A stretch of DNA of 64,000 nt. Source: CAYRPN01 sp964426135. Its GTDB lineage: Bacteria; Planctomycetota; Phycisphaerae; Phycisphaerales; Phycisphaeraceae. The translations under genes and the position numbers were made by a program. Position 1 is the stretch's first letter. Each line of letters opens with the position of its first letter. The notes below the pieces were generated by a model. The model saw only the letters and a program-made list of their open reading frames with translations, did not search any database and was not told the DNA's origin. Positions 18,002 to 27,147 of this stretch are shown piece by piece. The stretch is taken from NCBI GenBank assembly GCA_964426135.1, contig CAYRPN010000005.1, forward strand, positions 1 to 64,000. The letters are read 5' to 3'.

Positions 18002-18246
18002 GGCGTCACCTTCGCGAGTGAATCGCCGCCGGCGCGGGCCGCGCGAACGAACGAGGCAGGGGCCCGGGCGATTCGCATTCACTTGGAGGCAGGCAGGACG
18101 AGAAGGATTCTCGCACGAGGCCCCTATTTTCACATCGGCACGTGGTCAGGATTGCCCCATCGGGGAATCCAGCAGACACGCGATATCATGTCGCTCCCTT
18201 ACACTGGGCCGCGGAACTGACCTGCGGAACTGGGCTGCGGATCATC

Positions 18247-18852
18247 ATGCCTGAATCGACTATCCAATCCGTCTGCGTTTACTGTGCGTCCAGCACGCAC
18301 GTGGATCGCGCCTATTTCGACGTGGCGCGCGAACTGGGAAGACAACTCGCGGTGCGCGGGCTGACGCTGATCTATGGCGGCGGCTCCGTGGGGCTGATGG
18401 GCGAAGTGGCGCGCAGCGTGAAACAGGCGGGCGGCCGCGTCGTGGGCATCATTCCGCAGTCGCTGGTGGAAAAGGAATTCGCCTTTCGCGAAAGCGACGA
18501 ACTCATCATCACCCCCGACATGCGCACGCGCAAGGCGGAGATGGATCGCCGGTGCGATGCGTTCGTCACGCTGCCCGGCGGCTTCGGCACGCTGGAAGAA
18601 CTTTTTGAAACACTGACCGGCCGGCTCCTGAGCTATCACAACAAGCCCATCGTGATCCTCAACGCGGCGGGCTTCTACGATCCGCTCATCGAACTGATGG
18701 AGCACATGTACGAGCACCGCTTTGCCCGGACGCAGTCGCGCGGGTTGTACCGCGTGGTCGACGATGTCGCTTCCGTGTTTCCTTCGATGGAGGAGCAGCG
18801 CGTCAGCCCGGCTCACGCGCTGAAGCCGTATGAGGATGTGAAGCAAGCCTGA
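18247..18852 (+). CDS. LOG family protein (cytokinin riboside 5'-monophosphate phosphoribohydrolase)
   Basis: The 201-residue product matches the LOG/YvdD family: VCVYCASSTHVD, YGGGSVGLMGEVA, the diagnostic PGGFGTLEELFE and a YHNKPIVILNAAGFYDPL segment. Enzymes of this family split nucleoside 5'-monophosphates into base and ribose-5-phosphate. Start at the ATG at 18247; the frame upstream looks non-coding. The physiological substrate in bacteria is usually unknown. Confidence 0.88.
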   Translation: MPESTIQSVCVYCASSTHVDRAYFDVARELGRQLAVRGLTLIYGGGSVGLMGEVARSVKQAGGRVVGIIPQSLVEKEFAFRESDELIITPDMRTRKAEMDRRCDAFVTLPGGFGTLEELFETLTGRLLSYHNKPIVILNAAGFYDPLIELMEHMYEHRFARTQSRGLYRVVDDVASVFPSMEEQRVSPAHALKPYEDVKQA

Positions 18853-18880
18853 TGTTCGTGGAAGCATTGAGCTCCCATGC

Positions 18881-18995
18881 AGGGTGCGTCAAGGCTCGGC
18901 GCGGACGCACCACATTGCGCTTTCAGTTAACGGTGGTGCGTCCGCGCCAAGCCTTGACGCACCCTACGCCGCGCCGAGCCTTGACGCACCCTACG
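18881..18995. repeat. GCGTCAAGGCTCGGCGCGG inverted repeat, copy 1
   Basis: AGGGTGCGTCAAGGCTCGGC continues to GCGGACGCACCA and is mirrored after a ~20-base loop by GGTGCGTCCGCGCCAAGCC...TTGACGCACCCTAC. This copy carries an extra right arm in tandem (to about 18995). Two other copies are at 23291-23379 and 48696-48782. Confidence 0.8.
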
Positions 18996-19054
18996 CCGAG
19001 TTGCGCCGCTGCATGGAAACGGCGTCGCCGCCGGCCCACCTGTTGAGCAATGCC

Positions 19055-19510
19055 ATGGCCAAGCCCGTTCCTGAACCTGTCGATCCCAGCCGCGTGCGCG
19101 AACTGGCGCTGAAGGTGATCGCGGAAGATCGCTTCCCGTTTCTGGCGACGATGGACGGCGATCAGCCGCGCGTGCGCCCGGTGTCGCCGCTGCGAAATGA
19201 TGGCTTCACTGTTTTCATCGCCTCGCTGCGCGACAGCCACAAGACCGGCGAAATCGAAGCCAACGCGAAGGTGGAGCTCTGCTACATGACGCCGCACCAC
19301 GACCAGGTCCGCCTCACCGGCATCGCCCACACGGTGACGGACCGCGCGGTGAAGCTGGAACTGTGGAACGCGACGCCGCTGCTAAGGATGTATCTGCCGA
19401 ACGTGGATGATCCGCAGTTCGTGCTCTATCGCATCGAGCCGAGACGGGTGCGGTTCATGCGCGAGTGGGCGCTGCAGTATTTTGAGGTGCCGGTGCAGCA
19501 GGGGGCTTGA
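19055..19510 (+). CDS. Pyridoxamine 5'-phosphate oxidase-like protein
   Basis: The 151-residue protein has the split-barrel flavin-binding fold: DRFPFLATMDGDQPRVRPVSPL, FTVFIASLRDSHKTGEIEANAKVELCYM and PQFVLYRIEPRRVRFM. The family covers FMN or F420-dependent oxidoreductases and general stress proteins; true pyridoxamine oxidases are longer. The start at 19055 is chosen from two in-frame ATGs (the other is 19013); further upstream lies repeat DNA. Specific role unknown. Confidence 0.75.
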   Translation: MAKPVPEPVDPSRVRELALKVIAEDRFPFLATMDGDQPRVRPVSPLRNDGFTVFIASLRDSHKTGEIEANAKVELCYMTPHHDQVRLTGIAHTVTDRAVKLELWNATPLLRMYLPNVDDPQFVLYRIEPRRVRFMREWALQYFEVPVQQGA

Positions 19511-19516
19511 GGTTTC

Positions 19517-19625
19517 CCTCAAATCTCAAATCTCAAATTTCAAATTTGAAAACTCAGACTTCAGATCTCAATTGTCGAATCTCCAATTTTGATGGTAGAT
19601 CTCAGATCGCAGGTGTCAGATTCGA
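19517..19625. repeat. AT-rich AAATCTC-type simple repeat with inverted arms
   Basis: Low-GC, monotonous sequence (CTCAAATCTCAAATCTCAAA, then TTTGAAAACTCAGACTTCAG) contrasts with the GC-rich surroundings. Similar text occurs at 62681-62751. It occupies the whole gap before the SpoU methylase. Confidence 0.6.
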
Positions 19626-19635
19626 GACCGCACCC

Positions 19636-20430
19636 ATGCCGCTTCTGTCCATCACCTCCATCGACGACCCGCGCGTGGCTGCCTATCGCCTGCTGAAAGG
19701 CCGCGATCCGGCGATCGAACTGGGTTTGTTCGTTGTCGAGAGCGAACTGCTCGTTCGCCGGCTGATGCAGTCGACTTATGAAACGGCCTCGATTCTGGCC
19801 ACGGAACGCATGGCGACGAAGCTGCTGCCGGATGTCCCGGCAGGCGTGCCGATCTATGCGTGTCCGGAGCCGGTGCTGCACGGCATCCTCGGCTTCCCCT
19901 TTCATCGCGGCGTGATGGCGTGCGGCGTGCGGCCGGCGAGTGAGCGCGTGAGCATCGATGCCCTGGCGAGCGCACGCCGCATCGTCGCGTTTCCCTTTCC
20001 CAGCGCCCAGGAAAACCTCGGCCTGATCCTGCGCAGCATCGCGGGACTGGGCGCCGATGGCGTGCTCATCGGCAGCGGCGGGGCGGATGTGTTCTCGCGC
20101 CAGACCGTGCGCGTCTCGGCGGGCACCCTGTTCAAGCTGCCGCTGGCGATTTCGCTCGATGTGGCGGGCGACCTGCGCAGGTTGCGCGAAGAGCGCGGCA
20201 TGAAACTGATCGCCGCCACGCTCAGCCCGCGAGCCGTGCCGCTGCACACGTTGACGCCGCCGGCAAACTGGGCGCTGATCGTCGGCAACGAATACGAAGG
20301 CATTCCGCCGGCCCTGGAAAACATGTGCGATCACGAGGTGACGATTCCGATGAGCCGGGATGTGGACTCGCTGAACGTGGCGATCGCCACGAGCATTGTG
20401 CTGTATGAGTTGATGAGGGGAAGAAGGTAG
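19636..20430 (+). CDS. TrmH/SpoU family RNA methyltransferase
   Basis: The 264-residue protein has an N-terminal substrate-binding part and the SPOUT methylase domain: IVGNEYEGIPPALEN (motif 2) and TIPMSRDVDSLNVAIATSIV (motif 3), which form the knotted SAM site. An Asn or Arg in motif 1 is expected near FPFPSAQENLGLILRS. It 2'-O-methylates rRNA or tRNA; the target cannot be told. Start at 19636 excludes an AT-rich repeat that is open in the same frame. Confidence 0.85.
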   Translation: MPLLSITSIDDPRVAAYRLLKGRDPAIELGLFVVESELLVRRLMQSTYETASILATERMATKLLPDVPAGVPIYACPEPVLHGILGFPFHRGVMACGVRPASERVSIDALASARRIVAFPFPSAQENLGLILRSIAGLGADGVLIGSGGADVFSRQTVRVSAGTLFKLPLAISLDVAGDLRRLREERGMKLIAATLSPRAVPLHTLTPPANWALIVGNEYEGIPPALENMCDHEVTIPMSRDVDSLNVAIATSIVLYELMRGRR

Positions 20431-20489
20431 TGAAGGTAACGGAAGGTAGTGAATGAGGAGGAAGATCGATGGCGGCCGAGGTGAGATTC

Positions 20490-20646
20490 CGTCGTTTAGC
20501 GGAAGCACCGCAGGTGCCTGTGCGGACTGCCCCGCGTCACCCGCACTGGCGTTGTGCCGCGGTGTTCGCAGCGATGTTGCCGTCGTCGTCATGCGTGGGT
20601 CCCAGGTCGTCCGACAGGCACCTGCGGTGCATCCGCTAAACGTCGT
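20490..20646. repeat. GTTTAGC-ended inverted repeat, GCACCGCAGGTGCCTGT type
   Basis: CGTCGTTTAGCGGAAGCACC...GGTGCCTGT at the left is mirrored by ACAGGCACCTGCGGTGCATCCGCTAAACG at the right with two mismatches in about 33 bases. A half copy lies at 12779-12816. The remainder of the 358-base gap before the SPFH gene is a C/T-rich tract (20656-20735). Confidence 0.75.
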
Positions 20647-20788
20647 CAACGTGGCTGCCCTTTTTCCTTCTCTACCTTCTTTACCCCTTTACCTCCTCTA
20701 CCTCCTTCCCTCCCCTCCTTCTCCCGCTATCATTTCCGCATCGCGGCCGACTGTGCCGCTTCGCACCCCCATTTCAACGGGAGGTCTC

Positions 20789-21922
20789 ATGGGCATCTGG
20801 AGCAAGATCAAGGGCGAGTTCATCGACATCATCGAGTGGACCGACGACACCAACAACACGATGGTGCATCGCTTCGAGCGCCACGGCAATGAAATCAAGA
20901 ACGGCGCCAAGCTCACCGTGCGCGAGGGCCAGGTCGCCGCGCTGGTGAATGAGGGCAAGCTCGCCGACGTGTACCAGCCGGGCATGTACACGCTCGAGAC
21001 GAACAACATGCCGATCCTCTCGACGCTCAAGGGCTGGAAGTACGGCTTCTCCAGCCCGTTCAAGGCGGAGTGCTATTTCGTCTCCACCCGTCAGTTCACC
21101 GACCTGAAGTGGGGCACGAAGAATCCTTTCCTGGTGCGAGACCCGGAGTTCGGAGCGCTGCGCATCCGGGCGTTCGGCACGTATGTGATCCGCGTGAAGG
21201 ACGCGGCCGTGTTCCTCCGCCAGATCGTCGGCACGGACAGCAAGTTTCATGTGGAGGAGATCACCGAGGATCTTCGCAACACGATCGTGACGATGGCGTG
21301 CGACGCGATTGCCGAGAGCAAGGTGCCCGTGCTGGACATGGCGGGCAACACGGTGGAGTTCAGCAACGTGATCGGGCAGAGGATTCAGCCGCAGTTCGAG
21401 CAGTACGGGCTGGAGCTTTCGCGTTTCCGCATCGAGAACATTTCACTGCCTCCGGAAGTGGAAGGCTTCATCGACAAGGGTTCGAGCATGCGGATGGTGG
21501 GGAACCTGAATCAGTTCACGCAGTTCCAGGTCGCCAACTCGATGGAGAAGGCGGCGATGAATCCCGGCGGCGCGGCCGGCGCGGGCGTGGGCATGGGCGC
21601 GGGGATGGGGATGGGCTACGCGATGGCGAACCAGATGGGCGCGGGGATGGCCGGCGCGGCACAGGGTGGCGCGGGCGGCACCGGGGGAGCCGGCGGCCCG
21701 CCGCCGATTCCCGGCGCGGTGCAGTACTTCGTGGCAGTGAACGGGCAGCAGACGGGCCCGTTCGACGCGGCGCAGCTTCGCCTGCACGCGCAGAGCGGCA
21801 AGCTGGCGCCCGAGTCGCTGGTCTGGGCGCAAGGCATGGCAGCGTGGACGAAAGCGGGCGAGGTTGCCGAACTGGCGCCGATCTTCCGCGTCGCAGCGCC
21901 GCCGCCGATTCCGCCGCAGTGA
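20789..21922 (+). CDS. SPFH domain protein with C-terminal GYF-like domain
   Basis: The 377-residue protein has a virion-core/YdjI-type SPFH (band 7) domain over residues 1-255 (starting MGIWSKIKGEFIDIIEW), a flexible Gly/Met-rich linker (about 255-300), and a GYF_2-like domain (YFVAVNGQQTGPFDAAQL through VWAQGMAAWTKAGEV). The start has GGGAGG at the right distance. The zinc-ribbon membrane protein follows, a pairing seen with this SPFH type. Inference: a membrane-associated scaffold that binds proline-rich or partner peptides through GYF. It has no obvious membrane helix of its own. Confidence 0.85.
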   Translation: MGIWSKIKGEFIDIIEWTDDTNNTMVHRFERHGNEIKNGAKLTVREGQVAALVNEGKLADVYQPGMYTLETNNMPILSTLKGWKYGFSSPFKAECYFVSTRQFTDLKWGTKNPFLVRDPEFGALRIRAFGTYVIRVKDAAVFLRQIVGTDSKFHVEEITEDLRNTIVTMACDAIAESKVPVLDMAGNTVEFSNVIGQRIQPQFEQYGLELSRFRIENISLPPEVEGFIDKGSSMRMVGNLNQFTQFQVANSMEKAAMNPGGAAGAGVGMGAGMGMGYAMANQMGAGMAGAAQGGAGGTGGAGGPPPIPGAVQYFVAVNGQQTGPFDAAQLRLHAQSGKLAPESLVWAQGMAAWTKAGEVAELAPIFRVAAPPPIPPQ

Positions 21923-21930
21923 CCATCAGC

Positions 21931-21990
21931 CGTTTAGCGACGGGGCTTGCCCCGCTCTTCGCCGATGCGGGGAGTCGCCCGCGCTGAACG
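21931..21990. repeat. GTTTAGC-ended palindrome, CGGGGCTTGCCCCG type, copy 2
   Basis: CGTTTAGCGACGGGGCTTGC starts and GCGCTGAACGAG ends the copy; the right arm is more diverged than the left. A separate right half (GGTCAAGCCCCGTCGCTAAAC, 22103-22127) lies shortly downstream, before the zinc-ribbon gene. Confidence 0.65.
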
Positions 21991-22170
21991 AGATTCTCGT
22001 CGGCCGCAGCGCCTATCCTAACTCGATCCGAACCCATCGATCGACCTGGCTCTACGATTTGAAGATGTCATGTGCTCGACGAGTTTTCCGTGACCTGCCA
22101 GAACGGGTCAAGCCCCGTCGCTAAACGGACGCTCTTTCCTTCCGTACGGAATGTCCTTCCCTCGTCTCCT

Positions 22171-23268
22171 ATGCCTGAAACCACCGAACGCGAATTCCCC
22201 TGCGAGCAGTGCGGCGCGGAGTTGAAATTTCAACCCGGCGCGGTCGTGCTGAAGTGCCCTTACTGCACGCACGAGAACGCCATCCCGCAGTTGCCCGATG
22301 CCATCGAGGAGATCGACTACCACACCGCGATCGCCGATCTCGCCAACGCCACCGACACGATCGAAGTGCAGACCGTCAAGTGCACGGGCTGCGGCGGCGA
22401 GTACACGCGCCAGCATTCCGTCACCAGCGATGAATGCCCCTACTGCGGCACGCCCATCGTCACCACCGGCGGCTCCACGCGTCTCATGCGGCCCAAGTCG
22501 CTGCTGCCATTTCTCATCACCAACGAACAGGCGCTGGAACTGTTCCGCCAATGGATCAAGAGCCTGTGGTTCGCGCCCAACGCGCTGCTGCTCTATGCGC
22601 GGGCAGAGAACAAGCTCAACGGCATGTACGTGCCGTACTGGACCTACGACAGCGACACCGTCAGCCAGTATTCCGGCCAGCGCGGCGATGACTATTACGT
22701 CTCGCAGACTTACACCACGACGGAGAACGGCCGCAGCGTGACCAGGACGCGGCAGGTGAAGAAGACGCGCTGGCGCTGGGTCAGCGGCACGGTGCATGTG
22801 AACTTCGATGATGTGCTGGTGCTGGCGTCCGAGTCGCTGCCGAGAAAATATGCCGACGCACTGGAGCCGTGGGACCTGGACAACCTCGCGCCGTACCAGG
22901 ACGCGTACCTGGCGGGCATGCGGGCGGAGAGTTATCACCTCAATGTCGAGCAGGGCTTTGAGGTTGCGAAAGGCATCATGGACGAACGCATCCGCGCCGC
23001 CATCCGCGCCGACATCGGCGGCGACCATCAGCGCATCCACGACGTCAGCACGCAATACCACGACCTCACCTTCAAGCACATCCTGCTGCCGATCTGGATC
23101 AGCGCGTATCGCTATGTGGACAAGGTGTTCCGCTTCCTCGTCAACGGCCGCACCGGCGAAGTGCAGGGCGAACGGCCCTACAGTTGGATCAAGATCACGC
23201 TGGCGATCATCGGCGTCGTGGCGGCGATCGGCGGCATCTGGGCGATCATCGCGTCTGGAACAAGTTGA
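22171..23268 (+). CDS. Double zinc-ribbon membrane protein
   Basis: The 365-residue protein carries two zinc ribbons: Cys11/14/29/32 (CEQC...CPYC) and Cys71/74/89/92 (CTGC...CPYC). A large alpha/beta body follows (YVPYWTYDSDTVSQYSGQRG and FKHILLPIWISAYRY), then a membrane helix (IKITLAIIGVVAAIGGIWAI) at the C-terminus. Database relatives are often mislabelled as primosomal helicase, but no helicase motif is present. It probably acts with the SPFH-GYF protein upstream; the activity is unknown. Start at 22171 excludes repeat DNA. Confidence 0.78.
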   Translation: MPETTEREFPCEQCGAELKFQPGAVVLKCPYCTHENAIPQLPDAIEEIDYHTAIADLANATDTIEVQTVKCTGCGGEYTRQHSVTSDECPYCGTPIVTTGGSTRLMRPKSLLPFLITNEQALELFRQWIKSLWFAPNALLLYARAENKLNGMYVPYWTYDSDTVSQYSGQRGDDYYVSQTYTTTENGRSVTRTRQVKKTRWRWVSGTVHVNFDDVLVLASESLPRKYADALEPWDLDNLAPYQDAYLAGMRAESYHLNVEQGFEVAKGIMDERIRAAIRADIGGDHQRIHDVSTQYHDLTFKHILLPIWISAYRYVDKVFRFLVNGRTGEVQGERPYSWIKITLAIIGVVAAIGGIWAIIASGTS

Positions 23269-23290
23269 GTCGTGGGACTCAGGCCTGGCC

Positions 23291-23379
23291 GTAGGGTGCG
23301 TCAAGGCTCGGCGCGGACGCACCACCGACAACTGCGACCCTCAGATGGTGCGTCCGCGCCAAGCCTTGACGCACCCTAC
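23291..23379. repeat. GCGTCAAGGCTCGGCGCGG inverted repeat, copy 2
   Basis: GTAGGGTGCGTCAAGGCTCG and GCGCGGACGCACCA are mirrored after 20 bases by TGGTGCGTCCGCGCCAAGCC and TTGACGCACCCTAC. The copy fills most of the gap between the zinc-ribbon and LptF/G genes. Confidence 0.8.
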
Positions 23380-23421
23380 ACTGGCGCACGTTCGCTGCCA
23401 TGCCTCGCACTGTTTCGGACC

Positions 23422-24543
23422 ATGAAACTCCTCGACCGCTACATCCTGCGACTCTTCGCGGTCAACTTCGCGATCCTGCTCGTCGTCATCCTCGCGCTGG
23501 TCGTGATGGTCGATCTGATGTTCCAGCTCGACGAGTTCCTCGACGCCGGCCGCAAGCACGCCGAGGCTTACGGCGGGCCGTCGATCTGGTGGACGATCCG
23601 CGCCATCGCCGATTACTACGGCCCGACCATCTGCTTCGTCTACGTCTACCTCGCGGGTCTGATCGTCATCGCCGCGATGGGCTTCACGTTCAGCGCCGTC
23701 GCCCGCGCCGGTGAACTGGTGGCGATCATCACCAGCGGCATCAGCCTGCACCGCGTCGCGGCGCCGGTCTTGGTGGCGGCGTGCGCGATCAACGGCCTGA
23801 CGCTGCTGGATCAGGAACTGCTCATCCCCACGATGGCGGACAAGCTCACCCGCAAGGCGCACGAGATCAAGCACACCACCCGCCGCGCTTTCGCCGTGCA
23901 TTATGCCGCCGATTCCAAGGGAAATCTGATCAGCGCCGGCTCTTTCGATGTGGTGTCGGGCGACCTGGAAGGCGTGGCGATTCTGCAGCGCGAGGCGACG
24001 GGGCGGGTCAGCCGGCGCATGGTCGCGACGTCGGCGCGCTGGGACGATGCCGCGCATCGCTGGCTGCTCACCGAAGGCAAAGCCTACCGCCGCAGCGAGA
24101 ACGTCGACGGCGCGCCAGCTCCCGCCGATGAGCGCATCGAAGCGATCGAAGCCTTCGACTCCGACCTGTCGCCGCAGGTGCTGATGGCCCGGCGGGCGAC
24201 GATTTATCCGGCGCTCCTGAGCATGAACGAACTGGGCAAGCTGATGAACAATCCCGCCGCCGACCGCGGCAAGATTCTGGGCATCATGCACAGCCGGTTC
24301 AGCCTGCTCGTCGTGAACGTGCTGATCCTCGTGATGGTGCTGCCGCTGTTCCTGTCGCGCGAGCCGGTGAACCCCTTGAAGCAGGCGGTGAAAGGCGCGG
24401 GCATCAGCGTGGGCTCGTGGATGACGGGCATCGGCGTGGTGCAGCTCACCGCGACGGCGCTGAATCCGGTGGTTGCCGCATGGATGCCGGTGGTCGTGTT
24501 TCTGCCGATCAGCGCGTGGCTGCTGGCGCGGCTGAAGACGTGA
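23422..24543 (+). CDS. LptF/LptG family permease
   Basis: The 373-residue product begins MKLLDRYILRLFAVNFAILL, the signature opening of LptF/LptG (YjgP/YjgQ), with paired N-terminal helices, a large periplasmic beta-jellyroll region (about 130-270) and C-terminal helices (LLVVNVLILVMVLPLFLSRE). It should form the permease of the LPS export ABC complex at the inner membrane. Only one of the pair is in the window, and LptB, A, C and D are absent. Whether it is F or G cannot be told. Confidence 0.85.
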   Translation: MKLLDRYILRLFAVNFAILLVVILALVVMVDLMFQLDEFLDAGRKHAEAYGGPSIWWTIRAIADYYGPTICFVYVYLAGLIVIAAMGFTFSAVARAGELVAIITSGISLHRVAAPVLVAACAINGLTLLDQELLIPTMADKLTRKAHEIKHTTRRAFAVHYAADSKGNLISAGSFDVVSGDLEGVAILQREATGRVSRRMVATSARWDDAAHRWLLTEGKAYRRSENVDGAPAPADERIEAIEAFDSDLSPQVLMARRATIYPALLSMNELGKLMNNPAADRGKILGIMHSRFSLLVVNVLILVMVLPLFLSREPVNPLKQAVKGAGISVGSWMTGIGVVQLTATALNPVVAAWMPVVVFLPISAWLLARLKT

Positions 24544-24555
24544 CCAAGACGCAGC

Positions 24556-24807
24556 GAACCACAAAGACACAAAGGCACAAAGAATCGAACAGGAATAAGC
24601 GCTGGGATTTCTGAACAACCGAGCAGAACTCAAAACGAGAACGAACTAGGAAAGCGGGAAACGACGAAAGGAGCCAACAATTACCGCATTCTGTTCCTGC
24701 TCTCCTCCTCTCCTTATTCGCTCAATCGATTTATTCGGTGGCCAAAGCACGATTTCTCGATTCCCCCATTCCTATCTTTGTGTCTCTGTGTCTTTGTGGT
24801 TCGGTTC
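24556..24807. repeat. ACCACAAAGACACAAAGG inverted repeat pair
   Basis: GAACCACAAAGACACAAAGG (arm 24556-24582) is inverted at 24776-24802. The intervening ~190 bases are lower in GC and show no gene. It occupies the gap between two convergent genes. Confidence 0.75.
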
Positions 24808-24814
24808 TCGTTTT

Positions 24815-26047
24815 TCACAAGCGTCGCACGCCCGGCTTTGCCCCGTATTCAATCCTCACCCGCGCTCCATCATTCGTGATCGACAGCCGCGCCGCCTCGA
24901 CGACCAGCTCATTGATGAAACTGTTGCACGGCGTCGCAATGATGCCGCGCTCATCGATCGCGCGGATCATCGCCTGCCGCTTCGCAAGATCGGCGCCGGC
25001 CTCCGCCTCGATGCGTGTCGCGGCGAGCACGTTCGCCTCGATGGAATCGTGGCCGTAGCCCACGGGCCGCAGTCCTTCGCCTTCCCACGGCACGAGGCGG
25101 AAATAGTCGGGGTTGATGAAGTGAAAATATTTCCCGGCCGCGCCGGCCTGCGCGTAACTGTGACTGACGCCGCGGAACTGGTCGCTGTGATGGATCACCG
25201 CGCCATCGTCCGCGCCTTCGCAGAACAGACACATGCCCTGATCGTTGGAGCCGGCCCCGCGATCGGGGTACCCCAGGCCGTTGATCACGCTCAGGATGCC
25301 GCCGTTCTCGAATATCACGCGGCCGGCGGACCACATGTGGGCGACCTTGCCGTTGGGGAATGTTCCTTCCACGCCCTGCACGCTCACCTCAACCGGTCGC
25401 AGCCCCGTGATGAAGTAAACCAGATCAACGTAGTGGCAGCCGATGTAGGTGAAGGGATCGGTCTTGTCCTTCGTGAACCAGTTCTGAAAATTGGAGTGGC
25501 GATAGTTCCACGGTTCGATGAGTTTCGCCTCGCCGCACTTGAACTGACCGAAGCGGCCAGCGCGGTAACTGCCGCGGGCTTCGAGGCTGCGGCGATCGTA
25601 ACGCTTGTGGTATTCCACGCCGACGAAAAGCCCGCGCTCCTCCGCCAGAGTGGCCAACTCCTCCGCCTGTTCATATCGATGCACCAGCGGCTTGACGCAC
25701 AGCACGTGCTGATCGTGCTCCAGCGCGAACTTCACCATCTCAAAGTGCATCTCATCCGGCGTCGCCACGATCACCATCTGCCGCGGCTTCATCGCCGCCA
25801 CCGCCTGCTTCCACTGATCGGGGAACCGTTTCGCATCCGGTTCGCTGAGCGCGGGCATCGCCTGAAACGACTGCCCTGGAAACGCATGGGTGAAGCGATC
25901 CGTGACCAGATCGCGCAGCCGCGCGGTGCTGGACGCGGCAATGGTGATCGCGCCGATCCTGCGCTCGCGTTGAAGCTGGTAGAGCGAAGGCAGAATCTGA
26001 TCGTGCACGATCATCCCGCCGCCGAGAATGGTGATGTTCAGAGGCAT
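24815..26047 (-). CDS. Gfo/Idh/MocA family oxidoreductase
   Basis: The 410-residue protein has an N-terminal Rossmann domain (ITILGGGMIVHDQILPSLYQ) and a C-terminal GFO domain with DPFTYIGCHYVDLVYFITG, where the conserved His of the active site lies. The usual EKP motif reads CVKPLVH, keeping Lys-Pro but not Glu. It is an NAD(P)-dependent sugar or sugar-acid dehydrogenase of unknown substrate. No signal peptide. It is divergent from the lipoprotein gene at 26197. Confidence 0.85.
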   Translation of the reverse strand: MPLNITILGGGMIVHDQILPSLYQLQRERRIGAITIAASSTARLRDLVTDRFTHAFPGQSFQAMPALSEPDAKRFPDQWKQAVAAMKPRQMVIVATPDEMHFEMVKFALEHDQHVLCVKPLVHRYEQAEELATLAEERGLFVGVEYHKRYDRRSLEARGSYRAGRFGQFKCGEAKLIEPWNYRHSNFQNWFTKDKTDPFTYIGCHYVDLVYFITGLRPVEVSVQGVEGTFPNGKVAHMWSAGRVIFENGGILSVINGLGYPDRGAGSNDQGMCLFCEGADDGAVIHHSDQFRGVSHSYAQAGAAGKYFHFINPDYFRLVPWEGEGLRPVGYGHDSIEANVLAATRIEAEAGADLAKRQAMIRAIDERGIIATPCNSFINELVVEAARLSITNDGARVRIEYGAKPGVRRL

Positions 26048-26196
26048 GCGGACAGTTTACGGCAGCGGCGTCGTGTGGTGCCACGGCCAACTGCTGACGC
26101 CGCCGTTTTGTAACCCGATTGTAAGACGCCACATTCTCCAGACATCCGAGCCGCTCCGCACGTCATACTTTTGTCATCCTTGAAAGGAGCCAAGCC

Positions 26197-27027
26197 TTGC
26201 GAACTTTCCTTCTTGCGTGCGTTGCTGTTCTCGCCGGCTGCGGGTCTTCCACACCGCCGGCGCCGCCTTCGTTCTTCGCTCTGGGCGGCGAGGTGTATCG
26301 CGCCAACGATCGATTGGAGGCGGAGAAACAGGTGCTGCGATTCGGTGATGAGCCACGATGGTTTGCCGGCTTCCCCAGGGAAGTGAGCCAGGAAGAGTAC
26401 GACGCGTGGGAGAAGCAGCAGGCGAAAAGGAGTCAGCAAGAGCCGGCGCAAGGCGAGCGCGTGCATCAGATTCCGACGACGCCGGCGTATCCGCAGTCGA
26501 TCCACGCCCTTCCGCTGAAGGATCAGGGCGCGACGCTGCGGCTGGACGTGGAGCGAGACGGAAAGGCAGCCGCGGACGAGATCGTGTTCACGCTCACGCT
26601 GGCGGCCGGGGATCGCGCGATCCAGCGCGAGATCGAGCATCGGCGGACCAACTTGCTGCCGTTCCTTTTTGCCTTTACCGCGGACGGCAGGCCGGTGTCG
26701 CGCGAATCCGACGGCGCCATCAAGGAAGGCGGCGCGAATCAGTTCATCGAACTGGTGCCGGCCGGTTCGCAGAAGTCGTGGACGATCCGCGTGGCCACAA
26801 GTTCGCTGGCCGGTGTCGTGCCGGCAGATGCGAAGGAGATCGCGATCGTGGCGGTCTTCTCGGAGCGCCAGCACGAAGGCCGCGTCGAAGGCGGGCCGTT
26901 GGCGATGGGCGAGGTATTCAGCAGCGATTACCTGAAGGAACGCCGGCCACAGATCGTGGTTCGCAGCAACGCGGCAAGGCTTGTTCGCCTCGCCAAGGGA
27001 TGGAGCATCGCGACGCCGACGCCGTGA
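26197..27027 (+). CDS. Hypothetical lipoprotein with TTG start
   Basis: The 276-residue product starts with TTG, well supported by GAAAGGAGC seven bases upstream and by an immediate lipoprotein signal (MRTFLLACVAVLAGC, lipobox LAGC). The mature part is polar with beta-rich stretches (ATLRLDVERDGKAAADEIVF and WTIRVATSSLAGVVPADAKE), without motifs I recognise. It should be anchored in the envelope. No other start would retain the signal. Confidence 0.75.
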   Translation: MRTFLLACVAVLAGCGSSTPPAPPSFFALGGEVYRANDRLEAEKQVLRFGDEPRWFAGFPREVSQEEYDAWEKQQAKRSQQEPAQGERVHQIPTTPAYPQSIHALPLKDQGATLRLDVERDGKAAADEIVFTLTLAAGDRAIQREIEHRRTNLLPFLFAFTADGRPVSRESDGAIKEGGANQFIELVPAGSQKSWTIRVATSSLAGVVPADAKEIAIVAVFSERQHEGRVEGGPLAMGEVFSSDYLKERRPQIVVRSNAARLVRLAKGWSIATPTP

Positions 27028-27147
27028 AGGGGTACACCCGCGTCTCGATCGCCCCTTGCGGATGTCCGACTGTTGCCGAATGCCGAGGCACTGGCGCACC
27101 ATTTGATGGCTGTGCAAGATGAACTTCAAAGATCGAATGGATCCCGG

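Noticed and set aside
22171..23268. Zinc-ribbon protein as a primosomal helicase
   Set aside because: Despite the common database label for relatives, there is no Walker motif or helicase domain.
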